DNA of 64,000 nucleotides from Actinoalloteichus caeruleus DSM 43889 (GCF_000429185.2 NZ_AUBJ02000001.1:1860001-1924000), one strand, 5' to 3'; counted from the first letter of the stretch, positions 50,246 through 60,274 are shown. Numbers and translations: made by a program. The notes: generated by a model not told the origin, from the sequence alone.

Positions 50246-51469
50246 TCAGGAGAGGCGTTCGACGACCATCGCCATGCCCTGCCCGCCGGCCACGCACATC
50301 GACACCAGGCCGAACTGGCCGTCCCGGACGCGGAGGCCGTGCAGCAGGGTGGCGGTCAGCCGGGCCCCGGTCATGCCGAACGGGTGGCCGACGGCGATCG
50401 CGCCGCCGTGCACGTTGAGCCGGTCCTCGTCGAGCCCCAGGTCGCGGTGGACGGGGATGACCTGCGCGGCGAACGCCTCGTTGATCTCGGCCAGGTCGAG
50501 GTCGCCGACGCCGAGCCCGGCGCGGCGCAACGCGAGCCGGCAGGCCGCCACCGGCCCCAGCCCCATGATCTCCGGGGACAGCGCCGACACCCCGGTGGAG
50601 CGGATGCGGGCCAGCGGGGTGATGCCGAGGTCCCCGGCGCGGTCCTCGTCCATCACCACCAGGGCGGCGGCGCCGTCGTTGAGCGGGCAGCAGTTCCCGG
50701 CGGTGACGGTCCCGTCCGGCCGGAACACGGGGGCGAGCCCGGCGAGCCGGTCCAGGGTGGTCCCGGGGCGGGGGCCGTCGTCGGCGGCGACGACGGTGCC
50801 GTCGGGGAGGGTGACGGGGGTGATGTCCTCGGCCCAGAACCCGTCGTCGAGGGCACGGGCGGCGGCCCGCTGCGAGCGCACCGCGAACTCGTCCTGTTCG
50901 CGGCGGCTGATCCCCCGGTGCTGGGCGACGTTCTCGGCGGTCTGCCCCATCGCCAGGTACACGTCGGGCAGTTCACCGGACAGGCGGGGGTCCTCCCAGG
51001 GTGGGGCTCCGCCGCCGGCGCGGGTGGCCGAGCGGGCCATCGCCGCCGCGTAGCGGGGGTTCTCACCCCGCCCGCCGGCCTGGGCGTCGGCGGGGCGGGC
51101 GATGCGGGACACGCACTCGACGCCGCCGGACACGTAGGCCAGGCCCTCCCCCGCGCGGATCGCGTGGAACGCCATCCGGGTGGTCTGGAGGGACGAGGCG
51201 CAGTGCCGACTGATCGTCGCGCCGGGCAGGGCGTCCAGGCCGAGCGACACCGCCACGACGCGGGCGATGTTGAACCCCTGCTCGCCGCTGGGGTTCCCGC
51301 AGCCGAGGTAGAGGTCCTCGACGTCCTCGACGGGCAGTTCGGGGACCTGGTCGAGCGCGGCGCGGACCATCGCGGCGGCGAGGTCGTCGGGGCGGACGTC
51401 GCGCAGCGACCCCTTCCTGGCCCTGCCGATGGGGGAGCGCGCTGCGGCGACGATGACGGCCTCGGGCAT
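50246..51469 (-). CDS. Thiolase (acetyl-CoA acyltransferase)
   Basis: The 407-residue protein is a thiolase. The nucleophile Cys is in SRHCASSLQTTRMAFHAIRA, and the C-terminal His and Cys motifs are in NVHGGAIAVGHPFGMTGARL and SMCVAGGQGMAMVVE. The start ATG 51469 has CGGAGGAG upstream. It cleaves 3-ketoacyl-CoA in the last step of beta-oxidation and fits the surrounding acyl-CoA dehydrogenases. It is the first gene of the minus-strand set thiolase-aldehyde dehydrogenase-alcohol dehydrogenase. Confidence 0.93.
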   Translation of the reverse strand: MPEAVIVAAARSPIGRARKGSLRDVRPDDLAAAMVRAALDQVPELPVEDVEDLYLGCGNPSGEQGFNIARVVAVSLGLDALPGATISRHCASSLQTTRMAFHAIRAGEGLAYVSGGVECVSRIARPADAQAGGRGENPRYAAAMARSATRAGGGAPPWEDPRLSGELPDVYLAMGQTAENVAQHRGISRREQDEFAVRSQRAAARALDDGFWAEDITPVTLPDGTVVAADDGPRPGTTLDRLAGLAPVFRPDGTVTAGNCCPLNDGAAALVVMDEDRAGDLGITPLARIRSTGVSALSPEIMGLGPVAACRLALRRAGLGVGDLDLAEINEAFAAQVIPVHRDLGLDEDRLNVHGGAIAVGHPFGMTGARLTATLLHGLRVRDGQFGLVSMCVAGGQGMAMVVERLS

Positions 51470-52120
51470 GGTCTCCTCCGGGTGCGGGCGGGGCGTGGGG
51501 CGGCGGGATCGGGGGCGTCGGCCGTGCGCCGGCCGCCGGCCCCGGGGCGGGGTGTTCCGGCTGGGCGGACCGGCACGGGACGGTCGGGTCCGGTCGTCCG
51601 GTCGGGGCCGGTCGGGTCGAGGGACGACGGGCCCGGGGTGGCGCCGGCAGCGGCGCCGGTCAGGCCGGCGACGGCTGCGGTTCGCCGGCCCCGGCCCGGC
51701 GGATGCCGCCCGGGGCCATCCCACCTGACCACGGGCCACCTCCCCTGTACAGCGGGGCCGGCGGCTTCTGGCGCCTTGCACAACCGGGGACGACGCCGCC
51801 ATGTGACAGGGCACAGAACGCGACGACGACGCGGAGGGCACCGGCGCGGCCCCCTCGGTCGCCACACCCGCCGCGCCCTGGGGAAACACCGCTCACGACC
51901 GGCTCGCGGGCGCACAGTGGCCCCGGGAGGGGGGCCGAGCGGCGGTCTTCCGCCGGAGTTCACGCGTGCGTAACTTGGCCGGTGTGATCGGAAAGCCTGT
52001 CCACTCGGTCGGCCTCCGCATCCACGACCGAGGCGACGACGCCCTGGCGGTCACCCGACCGCGCACCGTGGCACGCGGTCGTGCCCGGACGGCCGCGCGG
52101 ACCGCCGCGCCCCCACCTCG
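51470..52120. other. Divergent promoter region, no gene
   Basis: About 650 bases between the thiolase start and the decayed regulator contain no supported gene. A near-palindrome around CCTGTACAGCGGGG (51744-51757) could be an operator. The rest is very rich in G+C. Confidence 0.4.
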
Positions 52121-53823
52121 GTGTCCTGCCTGCTCCGCCCGGAGGTTCCGCCGCCGCCCGCGTCCCGCCCCACCCCAGCCGTGACCACCCGGCCACGGGT
52201 CGGCCCACCTGCCGGGTCGGAGCCTCGGGTGGCGGCTGGCCCCGCCACAGCGGCCCGCCACCCCGCTGGACCGCTCGCCGCGTCGGACGCGGCGGCAGCC
52301 GAGCCGTTGACCGCTGGCGCGGGCGCACCCACGGACCCGCCGCCCCCGACCCCGGGTCCGCCGCGCCCGGCTGAGGAACCGCCCGGAGTGGACCCGCCCC
52401 CGACGCCGCCCGGTCCGCCCGGCGGCGTCGCACCACTGCCGGACCGGGGAACGTCCGCGCCCGCGGCCCGCGCCGGGCCACCTCCCACCACCCTGGATCG
52501 CCTCCCCGCCGACACGCGCCGGCTGGTGCTGGTCGCCGCCGCCGCGACGGTGTTCGACGGGCCACCCGCCCTGGACCTGCTCCACCGCGCCGCCCGCCGC
52601 GCCGGGCTGTCCCCGTCCTGCCTGGACCCGGCCGAGGACACCGGGCTCCTCGTCGTCGACGGCGACCTCGTCCGGTTCCGCGACCCCCACCTGCGGGACG
52701 CCGTCTACCGGGAGGCGCCACCATCCCACCTGCGCGCCGCCCACGCGGTGGTGGCCGACGTCCTTGGCCCCGGGCCCGGCGGTCTCCGCCGGTTGTGCCA
52801 CCGGGCGGCGGCCACCGTCGGCCCGGACGACCGGTTGGCCGCCGCCCTGGCCCGCGCCGTCGACCGGCACTCCCCGACCGGCCGGGGACCGCTGCTCGAC
52901 CACGCCCAGTGCTCCACCGCGCTGGCCAGCGCGGCACGGCTCACCACTGACGCCCGCCGCCGCGCCCGCCGCGTCCTCGCCGCCGTCGACCACGCCTGGC
53001 TCGCCGGCGACCCCCGCCGGGCCTGGGCGCTGCTGACGGCCCCGGAGCTGCCGGCGGCCGACGACGACGTGGTCGGCCGCCGGGAACTCGTGCGGGGAGC
53101 CCTGGAACTGCGCGGCGGGGTGGTCTCCGACGCGCACGCCTCCCTGGAACTGGCCGCCGCCCTGTTGCGCCCCCACGGCGGACCGTTGGCGCGGGCGGCG
53201 CTCATGGACCGGTTGGCGGCCAGCTGGGCCAGCGGTGACCTCCCCCGGCACCTGGCCGCCCTCGACCACGCGGCGGCCGACGACCCACCCGGACCGTCCA
53301 CGGCCGGGAACCGCCCCGCGGCCGGGAACCGCCCGCGGCCGAGACCCCGCACGCCCCGACCTCGGGGCACCGGCTGCCCAGGGCGCCCCGATTCCCCGAC
53401 GTCCGCCTCGCGGCGCGCCTCGCCGGTGTCCGAGCGGCCGCCCACACCCAGCCCTGGGCTCACCCGGCGGCCACCCGGCCACACCCCCGGGAGGAGGGCT
53501 GGTCAGCTGGTGCGAGGCGCCCCGCTCGGCTGTGCGACCGACACCGTCCTGGACGGTCCACCGGCACCCGGGCATCCCGGGACCCGCACCCCACCCGAGG
53601 CCACCGAACGCCCACTCCCGGCGCCACGACAACCCCCGACCCGCCACGGCCCGGCCGGCACCCCTCGGGTTGGGAGGCCGACTACGCGGGCGGACTGGCG
53701 GCCGTGCTGCGCGGCCGGCCCACGAAGGAACCCCCTGCTGCGCAGGATGCTCGACGGCGAGCTCGACGGCGCCGTCCCCCTGTTCGCGGCCACCGTCGCC
53801 GCCCTCGCCGCCGGCCGCCCCGG
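52121..53823 (+). pseudogene. Middle part of a LAL/LuxR-type regulator (decayed)
   Basis: Around 52490-53290 the frame reads LDRLPADTRRLVLVAAAATV, then GLLVVDGDLVRFRDPHLRDA and VYREAPPSHLRAAHAVVADV, then ALASAARLTTDARRRARRVL and LAALDHAAADDP. This corresponds to the region between the ATPase and TPR parts of large LuxR (LAL) regulators. The Walker A ATPase part is missing upstream; only Pro-rich, non-protein-like sequence precedes it. From 53300 to 53700 the sequence is low-complexity filler. Conserved reading resumes with RRMLDGELDGAVPLFAATVA, and near 53820 a frame change leads into the next feature. It looks like a broken gene rather than a short functional one. Confidence 0.6.
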
Positions 53824-55161
53824 GACGCCGCGACGGCGGCGGCCCGAGCGCTGGCCTCGGCCCGCGCCGGCGGGCCGGCCGCCCTGGTCCCGATCGCGCT
53901 GGAACACCTGGCCCACACCGAACTGGTCCTCGGCGACCACGCCCGCGCCCACTCCCACGCCTCCGCCGGGCTGCGCGCCGCCCACCGCGCCGGCCAGCCC
54001 AACCAGGCCACACACCACCGCGCGCTCCTCGCGTTCACCTCGGCCCTGCTCGGGGAGGAGGAGTCCTGCCACGACCACGCGGCCCGGGCGGCCAGGGAGG
54101 CCGCCGCCCGGGGACTGGTGTTCGCCGAAACCCTGGCCACCTGGGCACTGGCGATGCTGGACCTGGCGGGTCGCCGGCCCGAGACGGCCGCCGACCGGCT
54201 CCGCCCGCTGCTGGTCGGCAGCGGGCCACGCGGCCACTTCGCCGCCCGCGAGTTCGCCGTCCCCTCGCTGGTGGAGGCGGCCGTCCTCGCCGGCGACACC
54301 CACGGCGTCCACGCCCCGCTCCGGCGGTTCGAACGCTGGGCGGCGGCCACCGGCGACCCGGACCGGCGGGCACAGGCGCTGCGCTGCCGCGCCCTGCTCC
54401 ACGCCGACGACAGCGGCGCGGACGCCCTGTTCCGGGAGGCGATCGACCTGCACGAACGGGCCGGCCAGGGCTTCGAACAGGGCCGCACCCGCCTGCTCCA
54501 CGGGGAGGCGCTGCGCCGGCGCCGCAGCCCCGGAGCCGCCCGGGACCAGCTGCGCGCCGCGCTCGTCCTGTTCGAACTGTGCGGGGCCAGGCAGTGGGCG
54601 ACCCGGGCACGCGACGAGCTCCGCGCGGTCGGCGACTCGCCGCCCCGGGCCGTCAACCTCGCGGGCCGCCGCCGGAGGACGGTCGACACCGACCGGCTCA
54701 CCCCGCAGCAGCTGCGGATCGCCCGCGCCGTCGCATCCGGTAACACCAACCGGGAGGTCGCGGTGAGCCTGCGGCTCAGCCCGCGCACCGTGGACCACCA
54801 CCTCCGCAACGTCTTCGCGACCCTCGGGGTGCGCTCCCGCGTCGAGCTGACGTTGCTGCTGTCGAACGGCGGCTCCGACCGCGACGACACCCCAACGGCC
54901 AGCGGCGTCGGCGTCGGCGTCGCCGTCGGGCGGCACCCCACCGGCCGGGAGGCGGCCGGGCAGGCGTCGGTGACCGCCCTGGCCACCGCGCACCGCCGGC
55001 GACTGCCACCGGGACAACAACCCGTGTTCGGTCGGCCCAGGAACCCGGCGACCACGACCAGCGGCGAGGCACCACCGCGTCCCACATCCGAGACCAGCGC
55101 CCCGCGCCGACGGTCCCTGCCCTCCCACCCGGGCGGCCAGGCCGAGGAGGCGGGCGCGTGA
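53704..55161 (+). pseudogene. C-terminal half of the LAL/LuxR-type regulator
   Basis: This frame encodes the TPR-like helical part (ALVPIALEHLAHTELVLGDH, ATHHRALLAFTSALLGEEES, AALVLFELCGARQWATRARD) and a full LuxR-type helix-turn-helix at about 54690-54860: LTPQQLRIARAVASGNTNRE, VAVSLRLSPRTVDHHLRNVF. A long Pro/Thr/Arg tail of about 100 residues follows. Its first 40 codons (53704-53820) are not protein-like; homology starts with DAATAAARALASARAGGPAA, exactly where the preceding frame loses sense. An isolated DNA-binding protein made from this half cannot be ruled out. Confidence 0.65.
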
Positions 55162-55375
55162 CCCGCCCCGTCGAGCCGGCGCACCACGTCCCCTGCCCCT
55201 GGATGCCGGGTCCGGTGCCGTTCGCGGCCCCGTCCTCCCACCGGCGCAGCCCCGCAGGCCAGCCGCCAACCCTCGCCGCCCTCACCGCCCGCACCGCTCG
55301 GCGAGGGCGGCGAGGCCGCACCCCGACCACCGTCCCTGCCCCAGGGCCGCGCCCTGCCCCTCCACACAGGACGAG

Positions 55376-56755
55376 GTGAGACCCGTGACCAGACCCGCGT
55401 CGCCGCTCCGCCACCCCACCACCCCGGGCGAACCGACCGGCCGCACCGTCTTCGGCGGGCGGCCGCACGCGGACGCACGCACCCGCCCCCACGGGCCGGC
55501 CACCGGCAGGACCTCGGTCCGCGCCCCGCACGCCCTCCCCGGACTACCCGCCGCCGGCCCGCCGATCCGCTCCCGCGCCAGCGCCGAAGCCGTCGCCGTC
55601 GTCCACCACGCCGCCAGGAGCCTGCTCAGCGAACTCCCCCAGCTCACCGACCACCTCGTCGCGCTGCTGCGGGAACAGGAACCCGCCTACCGGTCGGCCG
55701 CCACCGACTTCGACGGCCTGTGGCGGGAGGTGCACGAATCGCTGGAGCACAACATCCGGTCGATCCTCGCCCCCCGGGAGACCCGGGAGTCCGCCCGCCG
55801 CTGCTCGTGGCGGATCGGAGCCGAACGGGCCGAGCAGGGGCTGCCCCTCGACGCCCTGCTGCACGCCTTCCGGTTGGGCGGTGGCGTGGTGTGGCAGGGG
55901 CTGGTCGACGCCACCACCCGCAGCGACCCCGACCGGGTGCACCTGCTGGTGCACGTCGCGGCCGACGTGTGGAACTTCGTCGACGAGCACTGCGGCCTGC
56001 TCGCCGACGCCTACCGCAAGGTGGAGGGCCAACTCACCCGGCGCCGGGAGGAACGACTGCGGGCCCTGGTGGGGGCGTTGCTGGACGGCAGCACGAGGCT
56101 GGCCGACGTGCCCGCGGTGGCCGCCGCCCTGGACCTCCCCCAGCAGGCGCGGTACGCGGTGGTGGTCGTCGCCGGGCAGGGCCGGGCGGTGCTCCGCGAC
56201 CCGGGCCTGCGGGTCGGTGTCCCCGGAACCCGGATCATCTGGCACACCGGGGTGGAGGAGGAACTGGGCATCGTCCAGCTCGGGGACGTGGCGGTCGCCG
56301 ACCTCGCCGCCGCCCTGACCGTCCCCCGGGGCTGCCGGGTCGGGGTGAGCCCCGCCGTGGAGGAACTGGCCGCCGTGGGCGCGGCCCGCCGTTTCGCCGA
56401 CACCGCGCTGCGGACCTGCGAGGACGACGCCCAGGTCGCCCTGTTGGAGGACCACCTGCCCTCGGCGATGGTGGTGAGCTGCCCGGAGCTGTCGGCCGCG
56501 CTGACCCGGCGGGCCCTCGGCCCCGTCCTCGACCTCGACCCGCCGGACCGGAAGGTCCTGCTGTCCACCCTGGAGGTGTGGTTGGACTGCGACGGATCGG
56601 CGCTGCGGGCCGGCACCCGGCTGTTCTGCCACCGCAACACCGTGCTGAACCGGCTGCGCCGCTACGAACAGCTCAGCGGGCGGTCCCTGAACCGGCAGCG
56701 CGACCTGCTGGAACTCGCCCTCGCCCTGGAAGCCCAACGCCTCCTCGGCGAGTGA
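55376..56755 (+). CDS. PucR/CdaR-type transcriptional regulator
   Basis: The 459-residue protein (GTG 55376; GTG 55385 is an alternative start) has a disordered N-terminus of about 65 residues. A helical sensor region follows (AVVHHAARSLLSELPQLTDH, SLEHNIRSILAPRETRESAR, LDALLHAFRLGGGVVWQGLV), then a central GGDEF-like fold, and at the end the PucR-type HTH: LEVWLDCDGSALRAGTRLFC followed by HRNTVLNRLRRYEQLSG. Such proteins activate catabolic genes in response to pathway intermediates. It lies next to the beta-oxidation locus and the decayed LuxR gene and may control the former. Confidence 0.88.
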   Translation: MRPVTRPASPLRHPTTPGEPTGRTVFGGRPHADARTRPHGPATGRTSVRAPHALPGLPAAGPPIRSRASAEAVAVVHHAARSLLSELPQLTDHLVALLREQEPAYRSAATDFDGLWREVHESLEHNIRSILAPRETRESARRCSWRIGAERAEQGLPLDALLHAFRLGGGVVWQGLVDATTRSDPDRVHLLVHVAADVWNFVDEHCGLLADAYRKVEGQLTRRREERLRALVGALLDGSTRLADVPAVAAALDLPQQARYAVVVVAGQGRAVLRDPGLRVGVPGTRIIWHTGVEEELGIVQLGDVAVADLAAALTVPRGCRVGVSPAVEELAAVGAARRFADTALRTCEDDAQVALLEDHLPSAMVVSCPELSAALTRRALGPVLDLDPPDRKVLLSTLEVWLDCDGSALRAGTRLFCHRNTVLNRLRRYEQLSGRSLNRQRDLLELALALEAQRLLGE

Positions 56756-57332
56756 GGGGAACGGGGAGCGGGGTGTGCTGAGGTCGGTGCGACGTGGCCC
56801 ACCGCGTTGGGCCGGGGCGGCCGGTGAGCGCGCAGCGGTGGCCCGGTCCTGCGCCGCTGAACGGGAACCGTTCCGCCGCACGGCTGGGAGGTGCGCCCGG
56901 CGATGCGGTGCCGCCAGCCCGCACCGGAACCGCGGCCTCCGGGGGACACTGGACGGCGGTGACGGTTCCCGGGCGGACCACCGGCCGAGCCGCCGCCCGA
57001 GGTGTACGGCGGGCCGCCGATCACCGAACGGCTGGCGACCGGCACCCCAGGACGTCGGGCTTCTCCGCCTCGCCTGCTGAACGCGAACACGGACGCCATC
57101 GCCGTCGCCGTGCCACAGGTCACGTCACAGCGAGGACGGCCGGCTGGCCAGCCGTCACCAGCCGACCCCGGCAGGCGGCCGGCGCCGGCCGACCCCCGTC
57201 TCGCACGCCCGCAAGCGCACGCCGACGACACGGCGGACCGTCATCGTGATCGGCGTGACACCGCGGTGCGCTGCGGAGGGGAAGTGCCACACCGTGTCCA
57301 GCTACCAACCTGACCGGGGAGGGTGGGTTTGG
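56756..57332. other. Non-coding gap
   Basis: About 580 bases separate the convergent PucR-like and XRE/TPR genes. Small open frames exist on both strands but none has a ribosome site and protein-like composition. A terminator for either gene was not identified with confidence. Confidence 0.45.
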
Positions 57333-58541
57333 TCAGGTCGCGATTCCCATCCGAAGGGCGAGGCCCCGCAACGCGCCCGCACCGGCTTCCCTGCGCGACC
57401 GAACGAGCAGGCTGCTGACCGCGTCCCGGACGAGGGGGTGGTTGCGGACGCGGTGGGGGGCAAGTTTCTCGGCTTTCAGCAACAGCGCGAGGCCCCGCTC
57501 ACGGGACCGGGTCTCCGAGAGCACCGCACGTCCCCACTCCGAGTAGAACGCCGCTCGCCTCCCCGCGTAGGGAATGACGTCAATGTCGATCTGCCCCGCG
57601 ATCCTGTCCACGGCGCCGATGTCCTTCTTCTCCGAGGCGATCACCAGCGACCAGACGGCGACGTTGGTGGGGCCGAACCAGAGTCCCGCCCACGGAGACC
57701 CCGGGCCGCTCACTCGTCGCGCCGCGTCCCTAGCCTCCCGAACGTGTGCGTCCGCGACATCATGCTGGCCCGAGGCTACCGCCCCCAGCGCCGCGTTGAG
57801 GTGTACCTGGCCATACGCTTCGAGCACGCCCGGCTCGCCGATGTGCGGTTCCAGCGATCCGGCCGCAGCGGCCGAGAAAGCCACCTGTTCACGTCGCCGG
57901 CCAGGACCGAACGCCTGACCACGCATCCAGTAGCCCAGCCCCCGGAGCTGAGGATCGTCGAGATCCTCGGCGATCGTCCTGACGTGCGTGTACGCCAGGG
58001 CCGGCAGCCCCACACCGTGCAGTGCTTTCGCCGCGTCCATGATCGCCTGGTAGGTGGAGGCGAGCCACTCACCGGCCTGTCGCCGATGAGGCCCCGAGGC
58101 GTACAGGACCAGGAGTTCACGTACGAGGCGCGGCGCGAGATCCGCCAGGGCCAGGTAGTCGCAGGCGTGGCGGGCAGCGTTGACGCTGTCGATGGCCGCC
58201 GCCAGCGCGGGAAGCGGGCGCGGCGTCGTGTCCTCCGGCCGTTCTCCGGGCATCGCGGAGGTGAGTGCGCTGTCCAAGGACTGGATGACATCGTGTGCGC
58301 TCTGGTCACCACGGCGGAGCGTCTTGTGCGGTTCCGACGTCAGTGACGAGGGGGCGACCCGCAGGGCCGACGCGAGCGCTTCGAGCAACGACCGTGAACT
58401 CACCGCACGCCCGCCGAGTTCGATCCGCGAAAGGTAGGACCGGCTGATACCGGCAAGGCCAGCGACCGAGGACGCGGTCATGCCCCGCCAGTGCCGGATC
58501 TGCCGAATCCTCGTGCCGATGAGGTCGTCTTCGAGTTTCAC
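57333..58541 (-). CDS. XRE-family regulator with C-terminal helical (TPR-like) region
   Basis: Start chosen at GTG 58541 (GGGGACC upstream): 402 residues beginning VKLEDDLIGTRIRQIRHWRG. The helix-turn-helix is MTASSVAGLAGISRSYLSRI at about residues 21-40, followed by SRSLLEALASALRVAP. The remaining 300 residues are helical repeats (AARHACDYLALADLAPRLVR, GEWLASTYQAIMDAAKALHG, AYGQVHLNAALGAVASGQHD, VADAHVREARDAARRVSG) as in peptide- or antibiotic-responsive regulators of actinomycetes. G+C content is lower than in the catabolic region. It sits 500 bases from a CRISPR array but no functional link is evident. Confidence 0.85.
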   Translation of the reverse strand: MKLEDDLIGTRIRQIRHWRGMTASSVAGLAGISRSYLSRIELGGRAVSSRSLLEALASALRVAPSSLTSEPHKTLRRGDQSAHDVIQSLDSALTSAMPGERPEDTTPRPLPALAAAIDSVNAARHACDYLALADLAPRLVRELLVLYASGPHRRQAGEWLASTYQAIMDAAKALHGVGLPALAYTHVRTIAEDLDDPQLRGLGYWMRGQAFGPGRRREQVAFSAAAAGSLEPHIGEPGVLEAYGQVHLNAALGAVASGQHDVADAHVREARDAARRVSGPGSPWAGLWFGPTNVAVWSLVIASEKKDIGAVDRIAGQIDIDVIPYAGRRAAFYSEWGRAVLSETRSRERGLALLLKAEKLAPHRVRNHPLVRDAVSSLLVRSRREAGAGALRGLALRMGIAT

Positions 58542-59043
58542 CGAGGTCCCCTTCGCCGCACGAACCCGCCGCTGCCGTACGCCAGCGTAGGCTTGTCCCA
58601 TGCTGGTGAGGACCATCCGATCCGGTGACTCGTTCCTCCCCGCCGACAGCCAGTCGCCTGGTCAGGTGGGGACACCAACGGTTGGCCGCTCGTCGAGCGA
58701 CCGGCGCGGTACCGCACGACGCCAGGTGGAGCAGACGACGAACGAGGCCCGCTCCGGGAGCTGCCCGTCGCTGCGAGACCGTCACGACGCGAGCCTTGCA
58801 TGCGCTCGCCCGGCTGCCTGTGTCGCGTGGCCCGCGGCACCCGCCTGCGAGCTCGACATCCTGCGGCGGCCGGGGGCGGGCTGACGGCCGAGCACCGGGC
58901 GGGTTGGGCGCGACGCGCACGGTAGGCTTGCGCACGGAGATTTCAGCGAACCCCCCGGGTCAGATGTCAAACCTCAGGTTCACTGCAAAAGCGCCGCCAA
59001 AAGCACCGTGCAAGAAGGCCCTGACCAGCGACTTTACTCTCGG
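58542..59043. other. Upstream region of the CRISPR array (leader)
   Basis: No supported gene. The last 100 bases before the first repeat are relatively A-rich (CACTGCAAAAGCGCCGCCAA, GACTTTACTCTCG) and represent the probable leader. The segment also holds the left arm of the long inverted repeat at 58941-58961. Confidence 0.5.
58941..58961. repeat. Left arm of a 21-bp inverted repeat bracketing the array
   Basis: The 21 bases start TTTCAGCGAACC and end CCCCGGGTC. The exact reverse complement occurs at 59945-59965, just after the decayed end of the CRISPR array. Arms about 1 kb apart, matching at all 21 positions, are not expected by chance. Confidence 0.85.
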
Positions 59044-59535
59044 GTCCTCATCGCTCCTACGAGGAGTTCCAACGAGGAAGAGCGCCGGAAGGCGCGGGAC
59101 CTGGGGCTCGTCCTCATCGCTCCTACGAGGAGTTCCAACGGCACCATGAGTGGTGTCCGACCATCGGACACCCCGGTCCTCATCGCTCCTACGAGGAGTT
59201 CCAACCGCCGACCGTCGGCAACGCCGCGCCGAGCGCGACGAGTCCTCATCGCTCCTACGAGGAGTTCCAACAGGTCAACGACCACGTCGAGGTCCCGAGC
59301 CGTGGGTGTCCTCATCGCTCCTACGAGGAGTTCCAACAGGTCAACGACCACGTCGAGGTCCCGAGCCGTGGGTGTCCTCATCGCTCCTACGAGGAGTTTC
59401 AACGCGAGGCGAGCGGCCGCGAGCGGAGCAGCCGTGGGGGTCCTCATCGCTCCTACGAGGAGTTCCATCCGGCCGGTCACGAGGTCAGACACGGCGCCGG
59501 ATCTCGTCCTCATCGGTCCTAGGGCGAGTTTCAGC
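59044..59535 (+). CRISPR. CRISPR array with eight 30-bp repeats and 36-bp spacers
   Basis: Repeats start at 59044, 59110, 59176, 59242, 59308, 59374, 59440 and 59506, exactly 66 bases apart. The consensus begins GTCCTCATCGCTCCTACG and ends AGGAGTTCCAAC, with a CTCCT-ACG-AGGAG hairpin. The first five are identical; the sixth has one change (TTTC), the seventh ends CCATC and the eighth has several changes (CATCGGTCCTAGGGCGAG). Decay towards the right means the leader end is on the left and transcription runs to the right. The fourth and fifth spacers are identical. A type I-B cas operon follows 900 bases downstream. Reading frames across the repeats are artefacts. Confidence 0.97.
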
Positions 59536-59567
59536 TCAGCCCACGCTGGTTCTGAATGGTCACCAGG

Positions 59568-59668
59568 TGTGGCTTAGCTCTTGCGACGGATTCCAGCGGG
59601 GCCACGTACTGGGTCTCCGCAGGGGCGCAACTCCGACTCCGCATCACGGCTACGCGGAGGCTGCCAAG
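59568..59668 (+). repeat. Strongly decayed further CRISPR repeats
   Basis: Two segments continue the repeat pattern weakly: 59568-59597 (matching the consensus at 17 of 30 positions, ending GATTCCAGC) and about 59638-59668 (CATCACGGCTACGCGGAGG, similar to the repeat core). Their spacing (about 62-70 bases) is close to that of the array. They are best read as old, mutated trailer-end repeats. Confidence 0.45.
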
Positions 59669-60274
59669 TCACCGTAGAAGGGGCAGACGGCTCAGGCCGC
59701 GAGTCGAGTCCATGCCAGCGGCGCTCCACGATCCAGCAGGGTCAACGGTGCCCGGCTGCGCCTCGCTCGCGGGCGAGGAGAGCCATGCCAGCGCCCCGCA
59801 GCTTGCCCCTGCCGTTGCCTCCGTTCGAGGGCCCAAAGCTCGAATACCGCCATTTGGAGTACCCCTTACCGCCAATCCTGAGCTCCCACTGCTGAGGGTG
59901 CCTGCTCGCGGCCGAACTTTCAGCGAACCTCACTCGCTGCGCGAGACCCGGGGGGTTCGCTGAAAGAGCAAGATCACCTGGATAGTTGGCACGGCCGCGG
60001 ATTGGGCTAAGTGGGTGAAACTTGACCGGTAGCCCCTGGCGGAAAAGTCACTGATGGCGTCGCTGGACGCCGGCCCGAACGAGCGCACGGAGCCCTACTC
60101 GCGGCTCAGCGACGCCCGAAGGGAGGCGATCCAGAGGCTCCACCGGGGATGGCGATACGCACTCACCGCGCAGGCAGCGACCAACACCTGGAACGACGAA
60201 ACCGCAGGTAGAGACTCTTGCAGAGTCCAGAACTCCCGCCCGCGAGCGGCCACCAACAGCAGAACGTCGCGATG
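59669..60274. other. Array trailer and spacer before the cas operon
   Basis: No convincing gene. An open frame at 60054-60278 (74 codons) has no ribosome site and turns into low-quality sequence after 35 codons. The notable feature is the inverted-repeat cluster at 59917-59966. Confidence 0.45.
59917..59966. repeat. Hairpin and right arm of the bracketing inverted repeat
   Basis: CTTTCAGCGAACC (59917-59929) pairs perfectly with GGTTCGCTGAAAG (59954-59966). Inside lies a second stem, CTCGC-TGC-GCGAG (59933-59945). The right half also forms the 21-bp partner (59945-59965) of the arm at 58941-58961. The motif TTTCAGCGAACC thus occurs three times around the array. Confidence 0.8.

Noticed and set aside
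58600-58884. 94-codon open frame divergent from the XRE regulator
   Set aside because: Begins with plausible residues but has no ribosome site, and most of its length reads like shuffled Ser/Arg/Ala sequence.
59008-59577. Open frames through the CRISPR array giving peptides with a repeated VLIAPTRSSN or LELLVGAMRT unit
   Set aside because: The repetition comes from the DNA repeats with a 66-base period (divisible by three). Repeat structure and cas genes show a CRISPR array, not a repeat protein.
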